Made by a program: the position numbers and the translations under genes. Under the pieces are notes generated by a model. That model had not been told where the DNA came from. It did no database searches and was given only the letters and a program-made list of their open reading frames with translations. A stretch of 64,000 bases of DNA from Cyanophora paradoxa (Eukaryota; Glaucocystophyceae; Cyanophorales; Cyanophoraceae), in the NCBI GenBank assembly GCA_004431415.1, contig QPMI01000591.1, positions 35,535 to 99,534 of the forward strand. The letters are read 5' to 3'. This document shows, piece after piece, positions 23,649 to 37,333 of the stretch (within the stretch, counting starts at the first letter, position 1; every line of letters begins with the position of its first letter).

Positions 23649-26047
23649 ATGGAGGCGAGCGCCCACAGGCGTAAGCTTGAGCTCGACCTGTCTGCCGGTA
23701 TGTGCGCGCGCGCGCGCGCAACTCCGCGAGAGACTGACTGCGACCCGCGAAATGACGCACAGACGTGTACGCGCGGCTCGTGAAGTTCGCCGAGAGGAGA
23801 GGATGCGCTTCGTTGGAGGCGGCCGCGTCGCTGCTAGCGCTGATCGCGAGCGCCACTCTCGCGCCACCGGAGCACGCAGCCGCAGCCGCAGTAGAGGTTT
23901 CGCCGTTCGACAGGCTGCCGGATGTTGTTCTCTCGGTCATCTGCGAGCACCTGGGCTTGAAAGCCGCCGCCGGCGCGCGCGGGGTCTCCCGTCGCTGGCG
24001 CGATGCGGCCGGTGCGGTGCTCTGGCGCCGACTGGATCCTGGCATCGAGCTCGGTTCAGAGCGGGCGGATCTGCTCGCACGGCTGCTCGTCGGGGCAGAA
24101 TGCATGGAGGGCGATCGTGATCGCAGCGGGCACCGTCGTCAGCGCCCGCCGCGGCGGTGGATCCGCCTGGCCCCCGGCGCATCGCTGCGCCTGGACTTGG
24201 GAGAAAGAGTCGATGTCGGATCCTGGAAATCCGCTGTCGCGCTGGTCTCGGCGTGCGCGGCGGCCAGCGGCGGCCTCGGCGATCTCGAACTTCTCAAGCG
24301 ATTCGTTTGCGCGCACGACTCTAGCTCCCCTGCCTGCCTCCGCGACCTGCTTGGCGTGCTCCTGCCGACCCGGCTGGCGCTTCGCGGCGTCGCTTTGCGA
24401 GTAGAGAGCGCGGTCGGCCGCAGCAAGCGCCTCCGAAGTATCGATGTTGAAGAAGCCTTCCGCCCCTTTCCGAATCTAGAAAGCCTCTGCCTCCCGAGGT
24501 GCTGCGTCGTCGACCAGCCCGCCGCCGACGCCCTCTCCCGGTGCCTTCCGAGGCTCAAGCGGGTACGCTCCGGCCGCGAGCCCCGGCCCCCTCCTTGAGT
24601 GCATATGTACCTGCCCGGTTTTCTTTATATTTTATAAACTAGTTAGTCCAGATATAATCAGTCCGGATCCTATTTTTAATCCCGATCATAACCTAAATTT
24701 CGACCCCGACTGCAGCTGGAGCTAAGATTGCAGTGCGGCTGGGCTGAAGAGCAGGACTTCGAACAGACCACCGATGACAGCTACGAGACCGCCGCCGCCT
24801 TGGCTGCCCTCCCCGCCCTCGAGCGTCTCGTGGTCCAGAGGGGCTACGATGAATGCGGGTCCTGGGACCTCGCGCCGATGATCGCGGGCCTCGCTTCCGG
24901 CCCTGCTGCGCGCTCCGTCGAAGAGTGCGGGCATAATCAAGATGCACAGCTTGACTATTAACCTGCCACGTGCACGCACAGGCTCCGCTTCGCGCCTCTT
25001 AGCGAGCGGATCCCTGGACAGCTCTCCGGCGCCGCCTTGCACGCCCTTCCGCGCCTCATCGCACTCGAGCGCCTGCGGGGACCCTTCACGGTACCTCTTC
25101 CTGATCGTGATCATTTATCTGTTTGAGCCGAGTTCAACCATCCCTAATTTCCTAGCCCTGCAGCTCGGGCGACTTACGGTTCGCTTTTTAAATCTGGCGA
25201 TTTCGCGATTTCGCAGTTTTTTTGCAGCTCTATCGATATCGATTTCGCAAGTCAAACAGGACACCGATGCAGACGGCTTGCCCGTCGGATATGGAGATCT
25301 GGTGGAGCTGGGCTCCTGTCCGGCACTGCAGACCCTGGGACCGCTGCGCCTGTGCCCTCGCGATTCGTGGCCTCGCGATGGAGATGAGGAGGAGGAGGAG
25401 GCGGAGTGCCTCGCAATTGCCGGCTGCCTGAGCGGCCTCGCAGAGGCCCTTGCAAAATCGCATACCCTTGCAGACCTCGAGCTGACTCTCCGTGCGCCCC
25501 ACAAATGCACTCTGCCGCGCTCTCCCCGCCCTATCCTTCTCACGGCTAGCTCGGCAGCTGCCGATCTGCCTGCTGTAGCGCTGACGGCGTTTGCGGCGCT
25601 GGTCCGTGAGGCGAAGGGGCGCCTCTTCCTGGAAATTGACATCGATTTGGAGCTGGAAAACCCCGTCGAGCCGGAGCTCGCCGTAGCGCTGGCCTCCGCC
25701 CCGCCCAGCCGCCTCGTCCTGATGGCCGACGTCGACTGGGCGGCCTTGGATGGCGGGAAGCTCGATTGCCTGTCCGCCTTCGCCGGCTGCTCGACAGGGG
25801 ACGTCGAGGTTCGCCCCCGAACCCCTAGGCCCCCGGCCCGCCCCTAATTATAAATCAGGCCCTAGATCGAAATGGAAGCAAAGCTGAAGCTAATTATAAG
25901 AGACGGCGCCCGCATGTCCAGGTTCGCTTGGACGTGGAGAGAGAGATGCGGGACCGCCTGGAAGCGCTCGAGGCGGCGCGGGGGGCGGCGACCCGGGCCT
26001 TCCCCTCGGCCCGCCTGGTTATCGAATACCGCCGCCGATGCGAGTAG
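23649..26047 (+). CDS. F-box / leucine-rich protein (SCF substrate receptor)
   Basis: Six exons in phase: 23649-23697, 23763-24562, 24716-24909 (GC donor), 24982-25090, 25260-25808, 25922-26047; about 608 residues. Start ATG in MEASAHRRKLELDLSA, which splices in phase to VYARLVKF. F-box at about 23907-24034: FDRLPDVVLSVICEHLG, then RGVSRRWRDAA and LWRRLDP, the Leu-Pro and Trp/Arg pattern that docks to Skp1. Downstream are irregular leucine-rich segments (LPALERLVVQRGY, LPRLIALERLRGPF, LELTLRAP), expected to bind the ubiquitylation substrate. An acidic EEEEEAE run lies in exon 5. The stop TAG is 29 bases before an LTR retroelement, so the 3' UTR was probably interrupted by that insertion. Substrate unknown. 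Confidence 0.85.
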
Positions 26048-26071
26048 CTCTGGACGTCGAGCCCGGCCCTG

Positions 26072-26076
26072 CCAAT
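26072..26076. repeat. Target-site duplication (left), CCAAT
   Basis: Five bases immediately outside the left LTR, repeated directly outside the right LTR at 38640-38644. Confidence 0.85.
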
Positions 26077-26358
26077 TGTCGGATGAGAGGATTCCCACCC
26101 GATTAGGCACCCGCGCAGTACTGCGCGGGGCCGGCTCCCTGTGCTGGAGCAGCTGTAGATGCAGGCTGGTGTATTCACTGTGTACCCGGAAGACTACTGA
26201 CTCTGTACCCCTAAGACAGGTAGAGGCAGGCCAGCGTAGGCTACCGAGAGGTAAGCCTACAGGAAGAGAGACTATGCCAGGGCTCTCAGACTACGTCAGG
26301 CACCAACTAGCTCTAGTCACTAAGTCACCGCAAGGCCTGGGAATCGAGCCAGGCGACA
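26077..26358 (-). repeat. LTR, left copy (3' LTR if the element reads minus)
   Basis: 282 bp, TGTCG...CGACA. Contains the palindrome CGCGCAGTACTGCGCG. Appears identical to the right copy. Confidence 0.92.
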
Positions 26359-29300
26359 ACTCCTCTTCCGCTGACGTCGCGTCCGCGCGACGTAGCCAGT
26401 CAAACCGTGACTCTCGTCGGCATAACCGCAAGAGGGCGTCCCCAACACCGCCGATGGGTGCGCCGCTCAAGGGCACCGGCAGGCCCCATGACGAGGAACC
26501 TGAGCCACGGCCCGGGGACAGGAATGCATACAGCTGCAGGCCAGGCAGAAGGCCAGGTAGCTGTAGATCGATCCCGTCCAGGTCGTATGCAAGGCATGGC
26601 AGGTGAGGCAAATGCGTGCATGCGGGAAAGCTCGAAAGGGAAAAGCATAAAAACTCGAAAGGTGTAAACGCTGGCCCAAACTCACTCCAAACGGCGAGAG
26701 CCGAAGGAGAGTGGCACGGATGGGAAGTTTCACCGCCTCGGGAAGAAACCAGCGAGGAGGTATCCGGGCCACCCATCAGGCCCAACGAAAGGACAGGGCA
26801 CGTCCCAACGTCCCGTACTCGCAAGCGCCCAGTCCCCCCAAGAGACTCGCAAGCGCCCAGCAGGCCAACGTTGAGACACTCCCCCCAGAGCGCCGGGCCC
26901 ATGTCCCAGAAAAGTGAACGAAAGACCCAGATGGCACCCGCGACGGTCCCCCAACCGAATCGCGTTCCACCTCGCAAGTCAGGGTCGAGGCAAAGCGAGC
27001 AAAGAACTCTGCCCCACGGCGCAGCGATCGCAAGTGGCATCGGGGCAAGGTATAGATTGGTTCGGGTTGTTTGGTTGGGGAAGGGTCTGCTGAAGCTTGT
27101 TGCAATTGACCGTCCGGTTCGCACGCCTTAAAGGCGGGGTTTGCGACTGCACATGCAGACTTCCGATCCACAGCCAGCTGCAGCGTGCAGCTGCGTCGAG
27201 CGGAGTATTTGAATCCAAGCTCAGACGGCGTTGGCGCAGCTGATGTGGATTCATGAAGCGTGCAGTCGACGTCGATGTGAGCGGCGACCTTGTATGCGCT
27301 TGCACGTGCGTCTCGAGCTCGAGCTCGGGACCAGGTGCACGCAATAAAGGTACGAGCCCTTGAGCCGCACATCATCGAAGAGTAGAAATGCTTCGACGAT
27401 CCCGTGACTGCTTTGGCGCTCCTGTCGAGGTCGCGCAGCTTGCAGTGCAGGGTCCAATCCGCGCGGCTCCCGGTTCTGATCGCTGGGGCCACAGGGTGCA
27501 CAGCTCAGCAGCTGCACCCTCGTGGTTGGATCACGAGGCCGACGTGCGAGTTGCCGAGCTCAACGCCTCAGCTGATCGCGGGCGAGCAGCCCTTCGCGAC
27601 TGTCGGTGGGAGCATGCAAGGTTGGAGCTCGTGAAGCATACGCCAGGCCGTCAAGCACGCGCTACGGCGTGATCATGAGGGCTGCAGTGTACGCGTGTAC
27701 GTAGAGCCGCGGCGCGGGATTCCCTGGAGGAGGTCCGGGTCCCTTGGCGGACGTACATCAGTGTACGCTGGTACTGGCGCTGTGTGTGGCCTGGGGCGAG
27801 AGATGGGGCGAGGACCCGAGACCGAGCCCTCGCGTTCGCGACGCGCGTGACATCGCAGCGCTCAGCTGCTGGCGATGAAGCCAGGTGTCGACGCTCCGGC
27901 TAGACGCGGCCGTCAATCGAAGACGCGCGTGCTGGCCGCGAATCCCATCAGTCGTTCCCTCGGCCTGGTCTTCCTGGGATCCGGCCGCAGCCAGGCTCGT
28001 TGGCGAGCTTGGCGGGTCATGATCACGGGAAGGGGTTCTGCAGCGATCCGCGAGACTGCATATTCGCGGTGCCGAGACCCTCGGATTTGCGACCGATTCG
28101 CCAGCCTTCGCCGTGGGCTCGTTTCGATCGCATCCCAATACCAGGCGATCAGGCGAAGCTGACGAACGGCGAATCCTTCAGAAATTCAGGTCCCTTGATC
28201 GGGGATCCGAATTCGAATTCGTGTTCTGTGCGTAGCCAGACCGCGACACGGCGTGCAGTCGGCTGCTGAGATCCGATTCCGATCCTTAGGAGGCCGCATC
28301 GGTGAGTAGTGCGAGCGAGTGCACTGGCCGTAGCTGGGCTCTCAAGCTCTGTCGAAACAGCACTTGCCAGTCCGTTCCGGACACGGTCACGGGCTGTGCA
28401 CGTAACAACAGGGCCTGAGGGCCATCAGCCCCAGTAGCATCGCCACCGATGGGTTTCCGAGGCGGAATGTGGTTCGCCAACGGCGAGACCTGGATCCCGG
28501 CGAGCCGCCGCGTGAGGAGACCTCAAGGCGGTTGGCTAGGTTCGCTCGCTTGTGCTCGATCAGCCTGCAGACGGCAGCGCGCGCTGGGCGTACTGCTCCA
28601 CAGCAGGTCTAGGCGCGACGTCGACTGCATGCTCGAGTCTGATCATGATCCCGACTCCTCTTCCGCTGAAGAGGGAAGTCGGGGCGTGGCAGGCATACGC
28701 CGATCGGGGCTCAGGCGTCGGGCCAAGAGGCAGCCTTCGGCTCGAGCGCTTGTGCGCGTACTCCTCTTCCGCTGAAGAGCGGAAGCCGTAGCACGGCAAA
28801 CTGCCTCCGATGCCACTCCCTCTTCGGTTAAGCACCGTCCCGGTGCTCCACCGTACGCGTCTTCCGCGAAAATTTGGGCACGCTGAGGCCGCTGGGCCGG
28901 GGATCCGTGATTGGATCGGGACAGCATGGCCGTGGTGAAGAAATTCGCGAGTGTGGGTGGAAAGAACGGAGAGGCGTGATCGTACACGACCGTATCCGTC
29001 TTTCTTTCGTTGTATTCCATGGCGTCCCGGGCCGCTTTGCTCTCGATTCGGGCTCAATCGAGCTCGAGGGGCAAGCGTGAGCCGCGGGGCCAGAGCGAGG
29101 TTGAATGGATGCTGGCTTCGATTTGAATTGAGTTGTGGGCAACTGAGCAATTGCGTCGGCCGGCCACGATTGTGCCGGTCGCGAGTCAATCGCACTGCAG
29201 TGCTCGCCGTTCGAATTTCGCGATTCGATCGGACGCCAGTCGTGTCGAGCACGAGGGCATCGAGCCTTGGAGCTTCGAGTCTCGAGCGGTCGTCGATCGG

Positions 29301-32300
29301 CTCAAGGCCTGGGCCGAGCTTCCGAAACACGATTTTGCATATATAGCGCTCGGCTGTGTATGCTCGTGTCTGTTGGCCCGTGTTGCCGCTTTTCGCGGTT
29401 TTTAGGCCAGGCGCCGGGGCGCCATGCCAGCACCCAGATTTATGGGAGCGGCCTCAGTGAATGAAGCTGGTGACGGTGGGTGCGCCACTGCCGGGAATAA
29501 GATCCCGGGTCGCCACCGCCCAGCGCGAAATGAATTTGACAGCTATGTCGAACTCGTTCGCTCGCAGGAGCGCCAGCTGCATGCAGCCGGGCCCGCGTGG
29601 CTTGGTATGCGCGAACGTCCGATGGTCGGTCCGGGTTGCGGGGCAGAATTTGAGAAAATCCGCGCCGCTGCTCGGGACGAGAGCCCGGCCGGCGGGTCGC
29701 CAGCGAAAATCGACGACTTTCGCCATGCTGGGCCCTCGCGAAATTTCGCGAGCCGAGAGGTACGAAATCGGCCGTGCGTGCACGGTCCGACGGTCTGGCC
29801 TTCTCGAGCGGGCCGCGTACGCGTAGCCTACATCTCGGTTCCGGATCCGAGCCGTGCGTGGCGTCGGGGCGGAATCGCGAGATCGAGGTCGACCGTCGGA
29901 CTCGGTGAGTCACAAGAGCCGTGACCGCTTTAGTAAGCGTCAGAACCAGGCTCAGCGGCTGGTCTGAGGCTGAGGATGATGCATATGCTTGGCCGAAGGG
30001 CCGTGCAATGGCCGGGCCACTTGGCATGGCCACGCACACGTGGGCGCGAAATTAAATTGCCGCACTCTGGTGCTGCAAACTTTTCGTGGCGTCGCGAAGT
30101 GATTCGCATGCACAGATCTAGAGGGCCCGGGAAACGTCCGGCGCGAAGATTGTGCACGCGGGCGCCCTCACGTCCGCTGGCGTGCGCCGTGACGGCCTCG
30201 CCACCGCAGCAGCCGGCCACGGGCGTGCACTGCGGCCGCGGGCACAAGTGCGTGTGCAGGGCGCGGCTGCGCATGCCGTGGTATTGATGGCTGGGCGCCA
30301 GCCGCCGTACGTAGTGTAGCAGCACCACAGGGATCGGCAGGTGGGCGCCGCGGCGTGCAACCGACGCGATTGGTTCCCAGCTGCAGGAGCGGGACCGGTA
30401 GCGGCCGGTTGCAGGAGCCGTGCTCGTGCATACGAGCGTCAATATCGTGCCGACGATATCATGCACGATCGCAAGCGTTCCCTTAGCGGACCGGGGCCGG
30501 GCCCCGGTGCTCTCGAGAGAACTGACGATAGAGCTCTCGCTCGCTGTCTCGCAGTGGGCCGTGGCGGCTTTTGAGAGAGCAGACGATGAAGCTCAGCGGC
30601 TTTTGCTCGCTGTCTCTCGTTGGCCGTGGCGGGTGTTCCGGAGTGTGAAGCCGGCAGATTCCACCAGCTAGGTGGGAACGGCTTTCCGAAAATTGGATAC
30701 CGTACGCGTGGCTTGTGCACGGGCCAGCCACTAGGGCTCGCTGTCGCGCAGATCGAGAACGGGCTGGGATCATCGGATCCGGCGCCGCGCCCACGGTCCC
30801 GAATCATTGAATTCCGAATTCGAATTGCGATGCTTTCGAATTTGGGTGCCGCAGTGCGGTCGACAGGTTCGCTTCGCTCGGTAGCGAATTACGATTTCTG
30901 CAGCTCATGCAGTCTTCCCTGCCTCATCCTCTCTCCCACCGCGTTTTAGCGGGAGGTCGAGGCATGAGCGTGCCGCAAGGCGGGTGGGGCTGAAGGCCGC
31001 GTGCGCAGGCTTGGCGGCGAGCGGCCGTGCCGAGCCCTGGGCCTGCCGCCGTGCGGTCGCGTGTAAATTTTGCGGGCCGGTCTGCGAGCCCTGAAGGCTG
31101 CGCTACGGTGCGAAAAATGCCTGCAGCCAGCACCAGCTGCAGCATCGCCGGGTTTGGCGAAGTGGTGCACAGGTTCCGGCTCAGGGCGGCGGCAATGCTC
31201 TTTTCGAGCTAGCGCTGCCTTGGCGGCGCAAATCGCGACCGTACATTCGATTGCTGGATCGGCGCTCTGTAGCACGGCGCTCCATTACAGCGCCTCATCA
31301 GCGCTCGCCGAGCGGCGTGCCGGCGTTGGCAGAGAGAGCCGGGCGCTGTTCAGCGCAGCCGATCGTCCGTTCGCGATCGCGAGTCGACGTCGTTTCGCGA
31401 GTCGGTCCGGGCCGCGGCCGTAACAGCGAGGAGCCCGAGCCACGGGGCCGTGTGCGCAGCCTCTTTGGGAAAGCTACCGCATAAGGGCTCAGGCTTCGAA
31501 TTTTTCGCTGCGCTCAGCTCGGCTGCTCAGCGGCTGCATCCGATATCCGGTCGCGATATCGATGCATATGCTGTACATGTGGGCCTGGCCGGGGCTGAGA
31601 CCCGCGCCTGCAACACACACGTGCACGTGCACGCGGTTTATGCAAGGTAGGGCTAGCCGTTTAGTTTTGTTTAACGGTTGCAGCCTTTATTCCCGCTGGC
31701 CATGGTGGCTGCGGCTTGAATATTTGTGGCGCTCGCGATCGGTGTCCGTGTCCACGGCCACGCGATTGCACGTGCAAAGACTTCACGGGGCATACTGCCG
31801 TGAGAAGCCAGGACGTCGTGCGCGACTCGACAAGCGGCTCTGGGGCCCGCTGGACGTGGTAGCGCTGGCCCACGCGTGGGAGCCCGACATTCGATTCCAG
31901 TCGCGAGCTTGACGCTCGCAATTGGCCTCGGTCTCCCTGGGACTCGGGAGGACGAGTCGAGCCCGTTGCGAGCTTCGATATCGATTCGCGTTTGGGCCGG
32001 GGGCCACAATCCGCGTTCTCGTAGGGGCGAGGCCCTAATTCACAGCTTTGCGACGTCCAGCGATCGAGCGTGATCGTGGATTCGCGACGCGGATATTCGC
32101 GGGGCCTAGGCTCGCCGCGAATTTCGCTGGGCTCGTGGCCGTGCCGGTTTTCGCAGGGCAGGCCGGTGCGGCCCGGTGGGGCTGGAATTCCGATGCGGGT
32201 CGCCACAGGCGCTTACGAGGAGGCCCTGGGGCGAGAGGCTCGCGAGGGGACATGCCAGGCGAGGGCTGAGGGCGGCCTGAAATTGCGACTACTCCGATCT

Positions 32301-35300
32301 CAGGCCTCGCAATTGCGCGGGCTCGAATGTGACGGGCCGTCCGTCAGATACGGGCTGGCCGGGCACTCCGAGGCTCGGAATATTCGATCGCGAATCTTTA
32401 GTCCGGTCCCGATTATCGGATTTTCGCGATATCGAACGGGCACGGCTTCCGCAGTGCCAGCCCGGCGGTGGGGGCGGTCTAGATCTGGCAGAAGGGAGCC
32501 TGAGCTGCGAGCCCGGGCAACCTCAGACCTCAAAAGGGCCGAGGGCCGCCTGCGATCGCAGCTGCTCCAAACCCGATCGCGAAGCTCGCGATCATCGGAT
32601 AGTCGTTCCTTGCGATCCAAATTCGCAGGCCGGCACCCTGAATCGGGGCAACGATTGCAAATTGACGGATCTCGATTATCGGATTCTCGCGGGTCATCGG
32701 ACCCCATACGCATGGCCAGGCACGTGCACGGCAGCCACGGGCGGGCTGGAGCGCGTGCAGCGGGCTCTGGGTTTAAATCCGAGCGAGCTAGCGTAACTCT
32801 GATCGTGAGCTCAAGCTCGCCTTGCAATTGGCCGCGGGCCAGATAAGAGGCGGCTTGAGGCGAATTCGAAGCGCAGTGCCCGAGCTCCGAGGCTCGTTCA
32901 CTGGCCGGGCTCGGAATTGGCTTAGTTGAACCGTTCAACGGTTGGCCACGCGCATCGGGGCGCCAGGCGCATTGGACGCTTCGGCGCGGGGCGCGGGTGC
33001 CGCTGTCAGCTTCGGGCCCTGCCAGGCTGAGGGCAGGGCCTCCGGGACGCAGCCGCCAGCTGTTCGCAGGCAATTGCAAGCGCCGATCGCTGGCTAAGCC
33101 CGTCCTCTGGATTCGAGGCCAGGGACCGCAGCTACTACTGCGGGTAGCTGCGGAGGACTTCCAGGGCTCAGCGGCAAGCTGGCTGTGGCCATGGACTGCG
33201 GGGCCTCGGGCCGAGGGGCGAGGGCCGTATACGCATCGGCTTGAATATTTACAGGCGTTCGCATGGCCGTGCGATCACGATCTGCGCCCACCAGCCGCCG
33301 CGGTGCGGGTGGGGGGCAGAGCCAATATGCCATGATGCCTGGGGCCGGGCCGGGTGCCTCCGCCTCTGAGAGAGGGCGAGACTCAACGGGCTCAGCGGCT
33401 CCGAGGCTCGAGTTCGAGGTCACGAGGCAGGCGGTCGCGACGTCGACGTCGACAGCGGGCCGGCGCCGTGCCGCGTGCACGGCGCTGTCGTAAGCGTGTA
33501 CGTACACGTGACCAGCTTCGATCTCGAGCCGAGGGCGATCCCACGTTCACCGATCGGAGGCCGAGGCCGGGTTGGAACTTCGGAATTCGAAGTTCGAATT
33601 CAAGGCCCGCGATTTTGCGATCGGTCACCCGGGTCGGCGTAGGGCTGTGACCCGGCTTTGCAGCGCTCCTTGCTCGCAGCGGCGCGAGAGACGCTGTTCT
33701 CAGGCCTCTGGAGGCTCGTAGCGGCGCGAGATACAGGGCCGAGGCCTGGGGACCGTCGGACCGGGTACCGCAGGCCGACCGTGAGGCACGGCATTTTGCA
33801 TGCGGGAACTCGACGGATCCCGAAGTCGCAGCACGCGAGATCAGCCATGGGCTCGATCCGTGCGCTGTGATAAGCGCCCTTGGTCCGGGCGTGCTGCGCA
33901 GCTTCGCAATCGCTCCTCTGACCATGGGGCCGGGCCCGGCCGGCTCGAACGGCAGCTCGGTGATGCGAACGGCAGCTCGGCGGTCGCGATCCCTGACCGC
34001 GAAGGCGAGGGCAACCGCGAGGGCGAGTCGCTGATCGTAATTCGATGGGGCCCGGCGGCCGAGACCGCGACCGACGGGTGTCGGCGGCCGAGACCGGAAC
34101 GGCTTCGAATTTGTGCCTGGCGAAGCTCCAGACTCAGTTCATAAATTGAAACCGGGCCTTGGCACTGCCAGTCGCTCGCAGGCCTAGGGCTCAGCGGCTG
34201 TGGAGCCTCGGAGGCCTAGGCTGGGCAGCTCTGAGCCGTGGTGCACGTGCACGTGCTCGTGCACATGACTTCCGGCCCTCAGCTCGCGGCTGAGCTCGAG
34301 CTGTACCCGCTGGCCCATGGCACGTGCACGCAGCGGCAACGTTAACGGCGGGAGCCGAACTCGCAGTGCCAGCAGGTCCTGATCATGAGAGCCGAAATCG
34401 ACTCGTAACCGGATCCAGGGCTCGGAAGCGAGCTCGAGCTCGATCGCGAGGCGCCGGGCCGGGCGGGCCGCCGGGCGTTTGAGCTGGCACAGTGGCGGCT
34501 TGCTCCGAGGCTTAGTCAACCGGGGCCCAGAGCGTCGACGTCTCGCTCGAAAAGCAAGCGTGAGCTTCGGGGTCCGGCCCGGCAGATCCGGGTCTCGGCC
34601 TGACAGCTTCCAGTCCGGATCGGAGAGCCTCGGGATCCGGAGTTGAGAGCTTGCATCGAGCAGGCCATGGCCAGGCCAGGTGCTGGCTCGCAGTGAGAGG
34701 TGCGCCGCGCGGCGCCCTCAATCTTGGGCCAGGCCCGACTGCGCATGCGGGGCGTCTTGCGCTTTTTGCGACAGCTGTAGGCAGAGAGCCTCAGCAACTC
34801 GGGTCCCTTTCGAGCCTGGGGCTCGTGACGGCGTGATTACGGTTTGAGCCGCGGGCCGGAGCTCGCCTCTCGAGCTCGAATCCGCAGTTGATATCGCCGT
34901 CGGCGCTAGCGCTAGCGCTAGGCTCGAGCTCGAGCTCTCGAGGACCATGGGGCCCATGCTAGGTAGCCAGGTGAACCTCGAGCTCGGGGGCCGCATGGGC
35001 CGGCTGTGCGTGAAACGCGCCACTCTCCGAGGCTCGACGAGCCTCAGAAGTGCAGGCCGGGCCTCTAGCTCCGGGCCTGGTCGGGTAGCGGCTCGAATTC
35101 GAGCATCAAGGCCTCAGGATGCCGACCGGCGCTCCCGAATGCAGCACGCAGTGCTGCGGGAAGACCGTCGGACAGGCCTAGGGGCCGGTTGCGAGGCCTG
35201 GCGGCCCTGATCCGAGCTTGAAGCTCGTGCGGGGTAAATTTCCAATTTCGCAGTCAAGGCCCCGAAGGAGCTTGCTGCGAAACCTAAACGCTCAGCCTGG

Positions 35301-37246
35301 CTCTCGATCGCGACTGCAGTCGAGAAGCCTGGCAGCTTCGAGGCAGGCAGTCGCAATCGCGATGGGGTTCGCCGGTCGTGCGTGGGCCCGGCATCAGGGC
35401 ATCAGCTCTGGCCCTCTCGAGCGTCTGGCGCGCACCCTTGAGCTCGAGCTCTGAGCTCGAGGCTAGGGGCTCTAGCCGCCGGTCGCAAAGCCGGCTGGTA
35501 GCTCGATATGCGGTTCAGCACTAGCGGATTCCAAAGCGGCGATAGCGGCCGGATTGGAGCCGGATGCCAGTTGCAATCAGCCGGGGCCGACATTAGAGCT
35601 TAGCTCTGCGGCCCAAATTACAGCTGGAGCCGGAAGCCGGAAGTGGGCCCAAATTACAGCTGGCCGCTGGGCGTTCGAGGCGGCCGATGCCGCCCGACCC
35701 AGAGCTTACTTAGTGGAACTCAGTGTCCGGTGCCATGTGCATGCCGGCCATGGGCTGGCCTGGCACGGCAGACCCCGGAACTCCGGCTTCGAATTCCACC
35801 CGATGCGGATATCGATCGGGAGTCAGCCGGTCCTCGGGATCGGCCGGCGAGCGCCAGTGGCGCGTGTTGTACTCGTCCCAGGGCTGCCACCTCAGGGCAG
35901 GGCCGCGGGGAAAGATCTCGTCAGGGTGCAGGGGCCGCGGCTCGGCGAACCCTCGAGCGCCCCACCGACGAGGTCCAGTCTCTGAGCGCTTTGGGACTTC
36001 CTCGGCAAGCGCGAGGGGAAAGTCGTTGGCGTCACAGGCGTCCGGCGGGGCGGGCCCACCAGGCGGCGACTCGTCGCCGGCCTTGCCGGAGCGTCCCGGC
36101 CGGGGTCGTCGGGCATCCCCTCGTCAGAGGGAATTTCGCGCTCCTCAGCGGCGGGGGCCCGGCCGGGCCCGGCTCTCGTTGCTTCGGAGCTTGAGGCGGC
36201 GGGGCTGGCCCAGGCACCGTCGGCGCAAAGCGTTCTGGCCACAGGGCGGCCTGCGGCCGCGCCTGCTTGCACGTGGCGGGGGCCTTGGCCTTAAGCTTCG
36301 CGAACCCCGCAGACGCGGCGAGCTTGGCGAGCTCAGCGGCTCGCGGGGGAGGCGTTGCGAGGCGCGTTTGAATTCGATTTTACAGCTCGAGCTCGTGATC
36401 TTGCATATGCATGATCAGATGCATGATCATGATCAGCAGCTCGCGTACTGTGCACGTGCATACGCATGCGGTACTGCCGCGGCTTGCCATCGATATCATG
36501 ATCATGGCGTCACACCCCCTTCTTGCTAGCACCGTCCGCGGTGCTCCGCGAGAGAAGGTGTCACGGTGTGCCAGGTACCGGCTAGCTGCAGCTGCCGCAA
36601 GCTTGAGCTCGAGGCAGACGGCTAGCGCATAGCTAGTGCACAGCGGAATGCGAAAGATAAAGCGGCTCGAGCCCCTGAGGGCCGCGCTATCGATATCGAT
36701 ATCGCTTCACGGCTCAAGCTCTTGATCATGAAGTGAGCTCGAGACCGCGTCTCATAGCTAGGCCTTCAGCTTATAATTGATCAAGCTTGAGCCTTGCGTC
36801 GACGTTCGATGTGTGTGCCGCTGGCGCCGAGTGCATCACCGTCACCGCGGCGTTGCGTCGGATCCGAGGCCATGGCCAGCGTGCAGGCGCTCATGATCAT
36901 GATCAAGAGTTGAGGCCGAGAGAAGCATCAGCCGAGGGAAGGCTAATGCTCTCAAGCTCGAGATCTTGGCCATGGCGGGGCAAGAGGGCCCTGCCTGCAG
37001 GCAAGGCAGCAGGTGGGTCCGCTCTGCAGTCGGTGCCCTTGAGCTCCAGGTCTTGAGGGCATTCTCAGGTCAAGCGACGGCGTAAAGCCACGCTAGTCCA
37101 TGAGATAATGTGCCTCACTCGAGATCCGAGGCCGTCGTGGTCCACAGCAGCGGCGAGCAAGCTCGGCTGCGGCGATTCTGGAGACAGCTCGGGCGCGCAC
37201 GCCTCAGCCATCGATCCGATCGCTCTTCCTCTCGCCCGGAAGGAAC

Positions 37247-37333
37247 TCGGGCGCGCGGCCTCAGTTCTCAATCCGGTCCACTCGCCGGAAGGAACTCGGG
37301 CGCGCGGCCTCAGTTCTCGATCCGGTCCACTCG
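37247..37333. repeat. Short tandem duplication inside the LTR element
   Basis: GGAACTCGGGCGCGCGGCCT and its continuation CAGTTCTC.ATCCGGTCCACTCG occurs twice in tandem. Close by, GACCGGGAATAGCACCCTCG is also duplicated (about 37397 and 37457). Confidence 0.8.

Noticed and set aside
26330-26358. tRNA-like T-arm at the LTR edge (CTGGGAATCGAGCCAG)
   Set aside because: The loop is 8 nt and no other tRNA arm can be drawn; better explained as part of the LTR end.
26291-27124. 277-codon minus-strand open frame inside the LTR element
   Set aside because: No gag, pol or other family motif; composition matches random translation of GC-rich DNA, and the frame runs into the LTR.
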